DNA from: Marinobacter persicus
Lineage (GTDB): Bacteria; Pseudomonadota; Gammaproteobacteria; Pseudomonadales; Oleiphilaceae
Direction of reading: 5' to 3'
DNA length: 64,000 nt
Assembly: GCF_002934325.1 (NCBI RefSeq)
Contig: NZ_PTIV01000012.1
Location: 19,454 to 83,453, forward strand
Every line of letters starts with the position of its first letter. Within the stretch, counting starts at the first letter, position 1. The notes beneath the pieces are model-generated. The model saw only the letters and a program-made list of their open reading frames with translations. It did no database searches and was not told the origin of the DNA. The position numbers and the translations under genes were made by a program. Positions 45,286-54,848 of this stretch are shown here, in pieces.

Positions 45286-45893
45286 AAAAGGACATTGCCA
45301 AAATGCCGATGCAGGAGCGACTACAGCACCTGTTTAGCGTGGTTTCCGGCCAGCGGTTCCTGAACAAACAGGGACTGGGTAATGAAGTGCCTTTCTTCAT
45401 CTGTCCCTACCGGCCTGAAGAAGCGGTCGAGATGGAGCGTCTTCAGCGGCAGTTGGTTAACCGGCTGGAGCAGGCGGGCATCCGGATCCTGAGTATCAAT
45501 CTGTACGACCTGGCCGTCGATATTTTGAAAGAAAGAGACATCTGGGAGCAGGTGTTGGAGCTCGAGCCCACGGTCTCAAAGGATCAGCTGAAAGAACTGC
45601 TACAGGGAGTGCTGGACCCGGAAGCCCATTTGGTGCCCGCTATTGCGGCAAAACTCCAGTCCGTTGAGTTTGACGTGCTGTTTCTCTCAGGGGTGGGCGA
45701 GGTTTTCCCCTACATACGCTCCCATAACGTGCTCAACAACTTGCAGAGCACCGCCAAAGACCAGCCAACGGTGATGTTCTTTCCGGGGTCCTATACCCAC
45801 TCGCTGGAAACCGGTGCATCGCTGGATCTGTTCGGCAGGCTGCATGACGACAAGTACTACCGTGCGTTCAACATCTTTCATTACGAAGCCTGA
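45282..45893 (+). CDS. brxB: BREX protein BrxB (DUF1788)
   Basis: A 203-aa DUF1788 protein. Recognisable parts are FFICPYRPEE, LSGVGEVFPYIRSHNVLNNL and VMFFPGSYTHSLETGASLDL. It starts with TTG overlapping the brxA TGA; AGGGGG lies upstream, as ribosome site. BrxB is a core part needed for defence in the E. coli-type system, of unknown activity. Confidence 0.92.
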   Translation: MKKDIAKMPMQERLQHLFSVVSGQRFLNKQGLGNEVPFFICPYRPEEAVEMERLQRQLVNRLEQAGIRILSINLYDLAVDILKERDIWEQVLELEPTVSKDQLKELLQGVLDPEAHLVPAIAAKLQSVEFDVLFLSGVGEVFPYIRSHNVLNNLQSTAKDQPTVMFFPGSYTHSLETGASLDLFGRLHDDKYYRAFNIFHYEA

Positions 45894-45936
45894 GCGGACG
45901 ATACGATTCGAGGCGTAATCATTAAGGGAAAGTACA

Positions 45937-48900
45937 ATGACATTGAAGAATATTTTTCTAAAGCCCGTTGACCGCCCCATTGAAGGCGTTATCAAAGCCG
46001 ACGATGAAGCCAGTCTTCGCCTCGAAATTGAAGAATACGTACTGACCAACGAAGTCGAGAAACGCCTCGAAGAGTTCCTGGACGCCTACAATAACTACGA
46101 AGGGGCGAACGGGGTCTGGGTATCCGGCTTCTTCGGCTCAGGTAAGTCGCACCTCCTCAAGATGCTGGCCCTTCTGCTTGAAAACCGGGAGATGGACGGT
46201 GCTACTACCCTGGACCTGTTCCTTCCCAAGTGCAGTGAGAATGAAATTCTCCGGGGCGACCTGAAGCGAGCTGTCTCAATTCCGGCGAAGAGCATTCTGT
46301 TCAACATCGACCAGAAAGCCGATGTCATCAGCAAAACCCAAATCGATGCGCTTCTGGCCGTGTTCGTTAAAGTCTTCGACGAAATGTGCGGCTACTACGG
46401 CAAACAAGGGCACATTGCCCAGTTTGAGCGCGATCTGGACGGCCGTGGCCTGTACGAACAATTCAAAGCCGAGTACGAGACCATCGCCGGCCGCCCCTGG
46501 CAGAAAGGCCGGGAGCAGGCCCTCCTGGAAGGCGCGAATATCGCCAAAGCCTACGCCGCTGTGACCGGTGGCGACCCGCAGTCGGCAGCGGGCATTCTGG
46601 ACAAGTACCGCAGCGAATACCGAGTTTCGATAGAGGACTTCGCGGACAATGTGAACACCTATATCGAGAAGCAGGCAAAAGAGGGTGGCCACAAAGAGTT
46701 CCGCCTGAACTTCTTTGTGGACGAGGTTGGCCAGTACATTGCCGACAACACCAAGCTGATGACCAACCTGCAAACCATTGCCGAGAGCCTCGCCACCAAG
46801 TGTCGTGGGCGGGCCTGGATTATCGTCACCGCCCAGGAAGAAATGAAAAACGTGGTTGGCGAAATGGGCAAGCAGCAAGGCAACGATTTCTCGAAAATTC
46901 AGGCACGGTTCAATAACCGTATGAAGCTGTCCAGTGCGGACGTGGCGGAGGTCATCCAGAAGCGCCTGCTAACCAAGACCGAAGAAGGCGTCAATCAGCT
47001 GTCGGACGTCTATCACGCGCAGGCAAACAACTTCAAAACCCTGTTTGACTTCGCGGATGGATCGGCCACCTACCGGAACTTCCGGGACAGGGACCACTTC
47101 ATCCACAGCTACCCCTTCGTCCCCTACCAGTTCGCGCTGTTTCAATCGGCGATCCAGAATCTGTCGCAGCACAACGCCTTCGAGGGTAAACACAGTTCTG
47201 TCGGTGAGCGCTCCATGCTGGGTGTTTTCCAGCAGGTGGCCATCCACATCGGCAACCATGAGGTGGGCCAGCTGGCCACCTTTGACCTGATGTTTGAAGG
47301 CATCCGCTCTGCACTGAAATCACAAATACAGCGGGCGATTATTCAGGCCGAGAACCATCTCGATAATGCCTTCGCTATCCGGCTGCTGAAGGCCCTGTTC
47401 CTGGTCAAATATGTCAAGGAATTCAAGCCCACGGTGCGCAACCTTTGCGTGCTGATGCTGGATGCCTTCGATCAGGATCTACCGGCACTTCGCACCAAGG
47501 TCGAAGAAGCCCTGAGCCTTCTGGAGCAACAGACCTACATACAGCGCAACGGCGACCAGTACGAGTACCTGACGGACGAGGAAAAGGACGTCGAGCAGGA
47601 GATCAAGAACACAGAGGTTGAGTCATCGGACGTTGCGGACGAGCTGGAAAAGATCGTTTTCGACTTTGTTATAAAACAGCGCAAAATCCGCTATGACGCC
47701 GGCTCCTCCCAAAACCAGGGGCAGGACTACTCCTATTCGCGCAAACTGGATGATCGTCTGCATGGGCGTGAATACGAGCTCTCGATCAATGTCATCAGCC
47801 CGTTCCACGAGCATACTGACAACGAGCAAATGCTACGCACAGCCTCGACCTACAAGGCGGACGAGCTGTTCGTGCTCATGCCGTCGGACGAGCGCCTGGT
47901 GCGCGATCTGCTCATGTTCAAGCGCACCGAGAAGTACATCAAGCAGAACATTTCCGTTACCCAGCAGGAAGCCGTTAAGCGGATCCTGAATGACAAGGGC
48001 TTCCAGAACCGTGAGCGCGAGGCCAGGCTCCGGCAGCAGGTTCAGACCCTCATGGGCAAGTCCAAGTTGCTCATTGGCGGCGCCGATGTGGAAGTGGCGA
48101 ATGAGGACCCCCAGACGCGCATTATTCGGGGCTTCCATGAGCTGATTTCACGGGCTTACCCCAACCTCCGCATGTTGCGCGGCGTTTCCTACACGGAAAA
48201 CGACATCAGCAATTGCCTCAACCGTACAGACGATGGCCTTTTCGGTAACGACGCCACGGCCCTGGCAGAATCCGAGCAGGAAGTGCTGGCGTTCATTCAG
48301 AGCAACAATCGGGGCGGTGTCCGCACCACCCTCAAGAGCCTGCTGGAAAAGTTCGAACACAAACCCTACGGCTGGTATTACGCCGCGATTCTCTGCACCC
48401 TGGCCAACCTTTGTGCCCGTGGCAAGGTGGAAGTTCGTCTCGACGGTAACATCCTGGAGGACAGCGAGCTGGAGCGCGCCCTGCGTAACACTCACGGCCA
48501 CGGCAACGTGGTGCTGGAACCACAGATTGAGTTCACCGCCTCTCAGGTCCGAGCCCTCAAGTCGTTCTACGAGGACTTCTTCGACAGCCCGCCCCGCAGC
48601 AGCGAAGCCAAGGCCCTGGGTAAAGAGGCCGGCGAAGCCTTCCAGGACATGTACCACGACCTGGATCGGCGGATAGCGCAGGTCGATCAGTACCCGTTTC
48701 TCAATGCCTTGAAACCTGCCCTGGTGACGCTGAAAGAGGTCGCCGGAAAGCCCTACACCTGGCACCTGACGGAATTGGGCAAGCAGGAAGACCAACTGCT
48801 GGACCTGAAAGAGGATGTCATCGATCCCATCCGCAGGCTTATGGGCGGCTCACAGAAAGACATCTACAACCAGGCTCGGTCCTTCCTGCAGAGTCAGGAG

Positions 48901-49518
48901 CCCAACTTCATCTATGTGTCCGGGGACGAGATCGAGCAGATCCGCACCATCCTGAACGACCCTAACTGCTACAAGGGGAATCGCATTCAGCAGCTCAAGG
49001 GCCAACTGGATAGCCTGCAGGAGCGCATCGATGAGAAAGTGCAGCAAACCCGAGCTCAGGCAGAAACCTCCCTGAAGACCATGCAGGAACGCATGCAAAG
49101 CATGGACGAATACCAGTCCCTGCCGGAACCGCGCCAGGATGAGCTCAATAAACCGTTCCGGGATCTGGTCGATTACATCGGACAGGAGCGCCTGATTGCT
49201 GTGATCAAGGACCGGACCCGGTACTTTGAAGAAGAGGGCTACCAGAAGCTGCTGGGCAAAATGGTGGCGCTGGCCAATCAGAAATCAGCACCGGCAGACG
49301 ACCCCGATCAGCACCCAGGTAGCCAGAGTGAAGACCAGAGTGACGGGGGGACTCCCGAGGTCAAGGAATCGGCAGCCGACTACGTTCACACTCGCAACCT
49401 CCGTGTCGCGTTCGACAAGGCCTGGCTGGCCAACGAGGGTGATGTGGACCGGTACCTGAATGCCCTGCGCGAGGCCCTGCTGGTTGAAGTCCAGCAAGGC
49501 CGAAAGGTCCAGATCTAA
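45937..49518 (+). CDS. brxC: BREX P-loop ATPase BrxC
   Basis: A 1193-aa ATPase. It starts TLKNIFLKPVDRPIEGVIKAD, as in BrxC/PglY proteins, and has Walker A VSGFFGSGKSHLLKML near residues 61-76. NFFVDEVGQYIADN near residue 263 fits Walker B. It is near the family's usual size of ~1200. Long helical regions and a coiled coil occur near residues 1030-1075. BrxC is required for both DNA methylation and restriction in type 1 BREX (family knowledge). Confidence 0.95.
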   Translation: MTLKNIFLKPVDRPIEGVIKADDEASLRLEIEEYVLTNEVEKRLEEFLDAYNNYEGANGVWVSGFFGSGKSHLLKMLALLLENREMDGATTLDLFLPKCSENEILRGDLKRAVSIPAKSILFNIDQKADVISKTQIDALLAVFVKVFDEMCGYYGKQGHIAQFERDLDGRGLYEQFKAEYETIAGRPWQKGREQALLEGANIAKAYAAVTGGDPQSAAGILDKYRSEYRVSIEDFADNVNTYIEKQAKEGGHKEFRLNFFVDEVGQYIADNTKLMTNLQTIAESLATKCRGRAWIIVTAQEEMKNVVGEMGKQQGNDFSKIQARFNNRMKLSSADVAEVIQKRLLTKTEEGVNQLSDVYHAQANNFKTLFDFADGSATYRNFRDRDHFIHSYPFVPYQFALFQSAIQNLSQHNAFEGKHSSVGERSMLGVFQQVAIHIGNHEVGQLATFDLMFEGIRSALKSQIQRAIIQAENHLDNAFAIRLLKALFLVKYVKEFKPTVRNLCVLMLDAFDQDLPALRTKVEEALSLLEQQTYIQRNGDQYEYLTDEEKDVEQEIKNTEVESSDVADELEKIVFDFVIKQRKIRYDAGSSQNQGQDYSYSRKLDDRLHGREYELSINVISPFHEHTDNEQMLRTASTYKADELFVLMPSDERLVRDLLMFKRTEKYIKQNISVTQQEAVKRILNDKGFQNREREARLRQQVQTLMGKSKLLIGGADVEVANEDPQTRIIRGFHELISRAYPNLRMLRGVSYTENDISNCLNRTDDGLFGNDATALAESEQEVLAFIQSNNRGGVRTTLKSLLEKFEHKPYGWYYAAILCTLANLCARGKVEVRLDGNILEDSELERALRNTHGHGNVVLEPQIEFTASQVRALKSFYEDFFDSPPRSSEAKALGKEAGEAFQDMYHDLDRRIAQVDQYPFLNALKPALVTLKEVAGKPYTWHLTELGKQEDQLLDLKEDVIDPIRRLMGGSQKDIYNQARSFLQSQEPNFIYVSGDEIEQIRTILNDPNCYKGNRIQQLKGQLDSLQERIDEKVQQTRAQAETSLKTMQERMQSMDEYQSLPEPRQDELNKPFRDLVDYIGQERLIAVIKDRTRYFEEEGYQKLLGKMVALANQKSAPADDPDQHPGSQSEDQSDGGTPEVKESAADYVHTRNLRVAFDKAWLANEGDVDRYLNALREALLVEVQQGRKVQI

Positions 49519-49558
49519 GCGTGCCGAACCGTCTAACCGGTCGATGTTGGGGATAGCC

Positions 49559-51232
49559 ATGCACGAAGCCGAACAGGAAATCCAGACGCTCATTCGCGGC
49601 GGCGAGAGCCTCGCCGTCGAGTTCAAGAGCGACGTCAAAAGCCTGCCGGACCGGGATCTGGTGGCCGCGGTGGTGGCCCTGGCCAACACCGAGGGCGGCG
49701 ACCTGTTCCTGGGCGTTGAAGACGATGGCACCCCAACTGGGCTGCATGCCAACCACCGCAACCTCGCCGGCCTGCCCGCACTGATTGCCAACAAGACCAT
49801 TCCCTCGCTGGCCGTGCGCGTTGAGGCCCTGGAGCTGGAGGGGCAAACTATTGCCAGGATCCAGGTTCCCAAGTCCCGGCAGCTGGTGTCGACCTCGGAT
49901 GGCCTGCTGCAACGTCGGCGCCTGAGAATGGACGGCACTCCGGAGGCCGTGCCCTTCTACCCCCATGAGTTTGTTCAGCGCCAGTCCAGCCTGGGAGTAA
50001 CGGACCCCTCGGCCTTGCCGGTGGAAAACCTGGCGGTTGAGGATCTGGACCCGATTCAGCGGATCCGCATCCGCAACGCCATCAAGAAATACGGCGGCGA
50101 CCAGAGCCTGACGCCCCTGGCGGATGATGAGCTGGACGGCGCCCTGGGGCTGACCGTGAACGTGGGAGGCCAGCGTCACCCCACCGTGGCAGGGCTGCTG
50201 CTGCTGGGGAGCGACATGCAGCTCCGACAACACCTGCCCTCCCACGAGGTAGCATTCCAGGTGCTGCGCGGTACCGATGTGCTGGTCAATGAGTTCTACC
50301 GCAAACCGCTGCTGGAGACCTTCGAGGAGGTCGAGGTACTGTTCCGCGCCCGGGTGGAAGAAGAGGAGATTCAGGTCGGACTGTTTCGCGTGCCCATCCC
50401 CAACTTCGACCGCCGGGCCTTCCGGGAAGCCTTTGTGAACGCCCTGGTTCACCGCGACTACAGCGCCCTGGGCGCCGTACACGTCAAACTGGACGACGAC
50501 GGCCTGAGCATCAGCAACCCGGGTGGATTTGTGGAAGGCGTCAACCTGGACAACCTTCTGGTGGCTGACCCTCGCTCCCGTAACCCCTTGCTGGCTGACA
50601 TTATCAAGCGCATCGGCCTGGCCGAACGCACGGGCCGGGGCATCGACCGGATCTTCGAGGGTATGCTCCGCTACGGGCGCACCGCCCCCGACTACTCCAT
50701 GTCGTCCGCTCACACCGTCTCCGTGCGCATGAGCGCAGCGGACGCGGACGCCGAGTTCTTGCGCATGATCGTCGAGCGCGAGGAACAGACCGGCGCCGCC
50801 ATGCCCATCGACAGCCTGATCATCCTGTCCCGGCTGCGCAATGAGCGGCGTTTAAGAACGGCAGACCTGGCCAAATCCGTGCAAAAGCCCGAAACCGTGG
50901 TCCGGGGCACCCTGGAAAAGCTGGTGGAAGCCGGCATGGTGGAAGCCCATGGCACCGGCAAGGGCCGCACCTACACCTTGAGCGCCAAGGTATACCGGGG
51001 AGCGGGGCAAAAAGCCGCCTATGTGCGCCAGGCGGGGTTCGATGCCATCCAACAGGAGCAAATGGTGCTGAATTTCATCGATACCCACGGCAGCATCAAA
51101 CGAGCCGACGTGGTTGATCTGTGCCATATCAGCCCGGATCAAGCCTACAAGTTGTTGGCCAGATTGAAAAAAAGGGGAGAAATCGAGCAAATAGGCGAGC
51201 GTAAAGGGGCTATTTACAAGCGCGCGCGTTAA
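49559..51232 (+). CDS. AlbA_2/Schlafen-type putative regulator with HATPase domain inside the BREX operon
   Basis: A 557-aa protein. The AlbA_2 (Schlafen-like) domain is at residues ~10-130 (GESLAVEFKSDVKS; ALANTEGGDLFLGVEDDG). A region like the RecG-type HATPase_c_4 follows (about residues 290-400: AFREAFVNALVHRDYS, GRGIDRIFEGM). Two C-terminal winged-helix segments lie near 425-475 and 500-550. Such proteins are annotated as transcription regulators or RecG-like helicases, although no helicase motif is present. The start at 49559 (MHEAEQ) is chosen because the frame upstream overlaps brxC. Set between brxC and pglX, it may control pglX or the operon. Confidence 0.8.
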   Translation: MHEAEQEIQTLIRGGESLAVEFKSDVKSLPDRDLVAAVVALANTEGGDLFLGVEDDGTPTGLHANHRNLAGLPALIANKTIPSLAVRVEALELEGQTIARIQVPKSRQLVSTSDGLLQRRRLRMDGTPEAVPFYPHEFVQRQSSLGVTDPSALPVENLAVEDLDPIQRIRIRNAIKKYGGDQSLTPLADDELDGALGLTVNVGGQRHPTVAGLLLLGSDMQLRQHLPSHEVAFQVLRGTDVLVNEFYRKPLLETFEEVEVLFRARVEEEEIQVGLFRVPIPNFDRRAFREAFVNALVHRDYSALGAVHVKLDDDGLSISNPGGFVEGVNLDNLLVADPRSRNPLLADIIKRIGLAERTGRGIDRIFEGMLRYGRTAPDYSMSSAHTVSVRMSAADADAEFLRMIVEREEQTGAAMPIDSLIILSRLRNERRLRTADLAKSVQKPETVVRGTLEKLVEAGMVEAHGTGKGRTYTLSAKVYRGAGQKAAYVRQAGFDAIQQEQMVLNFIDTHGSIKRADVVDLCHISPDQAYKLLARLKKRGEIEQIGERKGAIYKRAR

Positions 51233-51235
51233 TTT

Positions 51236-51282
51236 ATGCGCTCAGCGTAAATATATACGCTCATTTATGCGTCAGCGTATAT
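51236..51282. promoter_or_regulatory. AGCGTA half-site array ahead of pglX
   Basis: Between the AlbA_2 gene stop and pglX the words TATGCG, AGCGTA, TACGCT, ATGCGT and AGCGTA follow one another. Two inverted pairs are clear: AGCGTA-N6-TACGCT (51244-51261) and ATATACGCT-N12-AGCGTATAT (51253-51261 and 51274-51282). The array is A/T-rich in its spacers and unlike the coding DNA around. It looks like an operator region; the binding protein is unknown, the AlbA_2 protein being the nearest candidate. Confidence 0.7.
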
Positions 51283-51316
51283 CGCTCGGTCACGATCAAA
51301 ACCAAGGCATGAATTG

Positions 51317-54300
51317 ATGGAAACCGCAAAACTCAGAAAATTCGCCCAGTTCGCCCGCCGCAGCCTGATTGAACAGGTCGGCGCCAAGCTAAAACTGGTA
51401 TTGGCCGAAGAAAGCCCCGCCCGGCGCGAAGCACCCAGTGCAGTTGCCGACATTGAAAAAGAAATTTTCGGTGTCTCAGGTAAACATACTGACAACTGCA
51501 AACTGACCGCTGAAAACTCGCTCCGTCAGGAGCGTCTCATCGAACGGGTGGCCTACATCTGGTTCAACCGCTTCTGCGCCCTACGTTTTATGGACGTGAA
51601 TCGTTACAACCGCATTGGCATTGTTTCCCCTGCTGAGGGGCAGTTCCAGCCCGAGATCCTGGCTGATGCCAAAATGGGGCACATCGATGAAGACATGGTG
51701 CCCGAGACAACCCGTCAAAAGATCTTCGCTCTGCTGGACGGAAAGACACCCAGCCAGGACCCCCAGGGGGAAGCCTATTGCCTGCTGGTCGTCGCGGCCT
51801 GTAACTATTGGTACAACGCGATGCCGTTCCTGTTCGAACGCATTGACGATTACACTGAGCTTTTGATGCCGGATGATCTGCTCTCAGGCAACTCAATCCT
51901 GGCCTATACCCGCGAAGCCATGACGCCGGATGCGTGTGAAGATGTCGAGGTGATCGGCTGGCTGTATCAGTTCTATATCTCCGAGAAGAAAGACCAGGTA
52001 TTCGCCGATCTTAAGAAGAACAAGAAGGTTACTCCCGAGAATATCCCGGCGGCAACCCAGCTGTTCACGCCGCACTGGATTGTTCGGTATCTGGTGGAAA
52101 ACTCGCTGGGTCGTCTCTGGATGCTCAACTGGCCAGACTCAGGCCTGATTGAACGGATGGATTACTACATTAAGCCGGAAGAGCCTGAGACCGACTTCCT
52201 GCGGATCAATAGCCCGGAAGAGATCAAGATCTGTGACCCTGCCTGCGGTTCGGGGCATATGCTGACTTATGCATTCGATCTTCTTTATGCCATTTACGAG
52301 GAGGAAGGCTACGAACCTGCCGATATTCCGGCCAAGATTCTGACTTATAATCTTTACGGCATTGAGATCGACGAGCGTGCCGGTGAATTGGCCGCCTTTG
52401 CGCTAACCATGAAAGCGCGTGCAAAACAGCGCCGTTTTTTCCGAAAGCCCGTGCAGCCGAATGTTGTCATTCTGGAGAACGTCACCTTTACCGAATCCGA
52501 GGTGCAAGATATTGCTGCCCTTGTGGGTAAAGATCTTTCTACTGACGAGCTGCGCGAGACGCTTGGCCAGTTCGAGCAGGCCAAAAATTTCGGCTCGCTG
52601 ATCGCGCCGAAGATCAGCAATGTTGCTGAGGTGTTGCAGGTAGTGAAAGCACAGAACGCTAGTGATGATCTGTTGCGAACCGAATTGCACTCACGACTCG
52701 TGTCCATCTTAAGCATGGCTGAGGCCCTCTCACCCAAATATCATGTGGTGGTCGCTAATCCCCCCTATATGGGCAAAGGGGGAATGAACGACAGTCTCAG
52801 CAGCTTCGCCAAGAATAATTTCTCAGGCTCTCGCTCAGATTTGTTCGCCATGTTCCTAGAGAGGTCCCTTAAGCTGTGTCGACCCTCAGGGATAATCTCC
52901 ATGATCAATATGCAATCATGGATGTTTCTATCCTCTTTTGAGAGTCTCAGAGAAAAGCTTCTTTATGAGTGCTGCATATTAAATATGGCGCACATAGGGG
53001 AGCGAGGATTTGATTCAATTGGTGGCGCGGTTGTTTCAACGACCGCTTTCTCTCTTATGAATAGCAGAACAAAGCGGCACGTTGGAGAATATGTGCGGCT
53101 TGTCGACGGACGCTCTGAGGAAGAAAAGGCCCGATTATTTAACGAGGTTGTGGACGGCAAGGATCGTACGAATTATTTTCGAGTTCGAGATGAACTATTT
53201 AAACCTATCCCTGGCCAGGCAATTGCATATTGGCTTTCAACCTCTGTATTAAATTTGTTCAGAAATAAAAAACTTGGAGAAGTTTTTGATGCAAAGGAAG
53301 GTGTAGGGACTCGAAATGACGAGGCTTTCATGAGACTCCAGTGGGAGGTTTCCCGCTCGAACATTGGGAGAGAAGTGCGCTGGATTCAATCTGATAAAGC
53401 CGGTGATGCAAGACGTTGGTATATGGGCTTCAATTATTTAATGGATTGGGAGGACGATGGGTTTAGGATAAAAAACTATCGGAACGAAGACGGATCATTG
53501 CGGTCTCGACCCCAGAACACCAAATACCTTTTTCAAGGTGGTGTTACTTGGGCCAAGGTAAGTGCAGGTGCTCATGCATTCCGTTGGAGACCGGAAGGCT
53601 ACGGGTTCAACGATGCTGCACCTACTCTCTTTGGTAAAGATGCATTTTACACTATTGCACAACTCAACTCCGTTATAATGAAGCCCCTCCTTGCAGCCAC
53701 GGGTAACACAGTCAACATTTCAACTGGCACGCTTGGCAGCTTGCCCCTACTTGATCAAGTCTTTAGGAGTCCGGAGCTTCAATCCAATTCATTGATGCTT
53801 GTTGAATGCGCCAAATCGGACTGGGACTCCTACGAAACCTCATGGGACTTCACGACGCTTCCGCTACTTTCGCCCGACAACCGAGGCGAGACACTGAAGG
53901 CTAGCTATGCGTCCCTCCACACCCGCTGGAGGGACATGACTCAGGAGATGCGGCGGCTGGAGGAAGAGAACAACCGCATCTTTATTGAAGCCTACGGCCT
54001 GCAGGATGAGCTAACGCCAGATGTGCCACTGGAAGAGATCACCCTGACCTGCAACCCGTACTACCGCTACGGCAACAACAAAAGTGAGGAAGAGCTGGAG
54101 TCACTTCTTCTGGCTGACACCATGCGCGAGCTGATCTCCTACGCCACGGGCTGTATGTTCGGCCGCTACGCGCTAGACAAACCGGGGCTGATCCTAGCCA
54201 ATCAGGGTGAGACTATTGAGGATTACTTGAAGCAAATCCCTGAGCCGAGCTTCCCGGCAGACGATGACAATGTCATCCCTATGCTCGACGGTGACTGGTT

Positions 54301-54838
54301 CACCGACGACATCACTGAGCGCTTCCGTGAATTCCTGCGCATCGCCTTTGGCGAAGAGCACTATGGGGAAAACCTCCGCTTTGTCGAGCAGGCGCTGGGC
54401 AAAGATATTCGCAAGTACTTCCTGAAGGACTTCTATAACGACCACGTGCGCCGTTACAAGAAACGGCCCATCTACTGGTTGTTCTCCTCACCCAAGGGCT
54501 CATTCAACGCGCTGATCTACATGCACCGCTACCAGCCCCACACCGTGGGCACGGTGCTGGAGTATCTTCGGGATTTCAAAGACGAGAAGCTAAAAGCCCG
54601 GAAAAACCATCTGGAGGCCGTGAGTATCAGCGCCGGGGCCTCCCAGGGTGAGAAGACCAAGGCCCTGAAAGAGATCGAGAAGATCAACAAAACCCTCGCC
54701 GAGCTGGATGACTACGAGCGGGATGTGCTCTACCCACTGGCCACCGAACAGGTGGAAATTGATCTCGATGACGGGGTGAAGACCAATTATCCGAAATTTG
54801 GCGAAGCTTTAAAGAAGATTACCGGCCTCTCTGGCTAG
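51317..54838 (+). CDS. pglX: BREX type 1 adenine-specific DNA methyltransferase PglX
   Basis: A 1173-aa N6-adenine methyltransferase. SAM motif I CDPACGSGHMLTYAFDLL lies near residues 305-322; the catalytic motif IV VVVANPPYMGKGG near 477-489. It carries the host DNA mark and decides target sequence. The part following the NPPY motif (52800-53800) is markedly more AT-rich than both ends, where the target-recognition region lies, so this segment was probably exchanged. The ATG at 51317 is preferred over a TTG one codon before. Family length fits. Confidence 0.95.
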   Translation: METAKLRKFAQFARRSLIEQVGAKLKLVLAEESPARREAPSAVADIEKEIFGVSGKHTDNCKLTAENSLRQERLIERVAYIWFNRFCALRFMDVNRYNRIGIVSPAEGQFQPEILADAKMGHIDEDMVPETTRQKIFALLDGKTPSQDPQGEAYCLLVVAACNYWYNAMPFLFERIDDYTELLMPDDLLSGNSILAYTREAMTPDACEDVEVIGWLYQFYISEKKDQVFADLKKNKKVTPENIPAATQLFTPHWIVRYLVENSLGRLWMLNWPDSGLIERMDYYIKPEEPETDFLRINSPEEIKICDPACGSGHMLTYAFDLLYAIYEEEGYEPADIPAKILTYNLYGIEIDERAGELAAFALTMKARAKQRRFFRKPVQPNVVILENVTFTESEVQDIAALVGKDLSTDELRETLGQFEQAKNFGSLIAPKISNVAEVLQVVKAQNASDDLLRTELHSRLVSILSMAEALSPKYHVVVANPPYMGKGGMNDSLSSFAKNNFSGSRSDLFAMFLERSLKLCRPSGIISMINMQSWMFLSSFESLREKLLYECCILNMAHIGERGFDSIGGAVVSTTAFSLMNSRTKRHVGEYVRLVDGRSEEEKARLFNEVVDGKDRTNYFRVRDELFKPIPGQAIAYWLSTSVLNLFRNKKLGEVFDAKEGVGTRNDEAFMRLQWEVSRSNIGREVRWIQSDKAGDARRWYMGFNYLMDWEDDGFRIKNYRNEDGSLRSRPQNTKYLFQGGVTWAKVSAGAHAFRWRPEGYGFNDAAPTLFGKDAFYTIAQLNSVIMKPLLAATGNTVNISTGTLGSLPLLDQVFRSPELQSNSLMLVECAKSDWDSYETSWDFTTLPLLSPDNRGETLKASYASLHTRWRDMTQEMRRLEEENNRIFIEAYGLQDELTPDVPLEEITLTCNPYYRYGNNKSEEELESLLLADTMRELISYATGCMFGRYALDKPGLILANQGETIEDYLKQIPEPSFPADDDNVIPMLDGDWFTDDITERFREFLRIAFGEEHYGENLRFVEQALGKDIRKYFLKDFYNDHVRRYKKRPIYWLFSSPKGSFNALIYMHRYQPHTVGTVLEYLRDFKDEKLKARKNHLEAVSISAGASQGEKTKALKEIEKINKTLAELDDYERDVLYPLATEQVEIDLDDGVKTNYPKFGEALKKITGLSG

Positions 54839-54848
54839 GAGCACAGGC

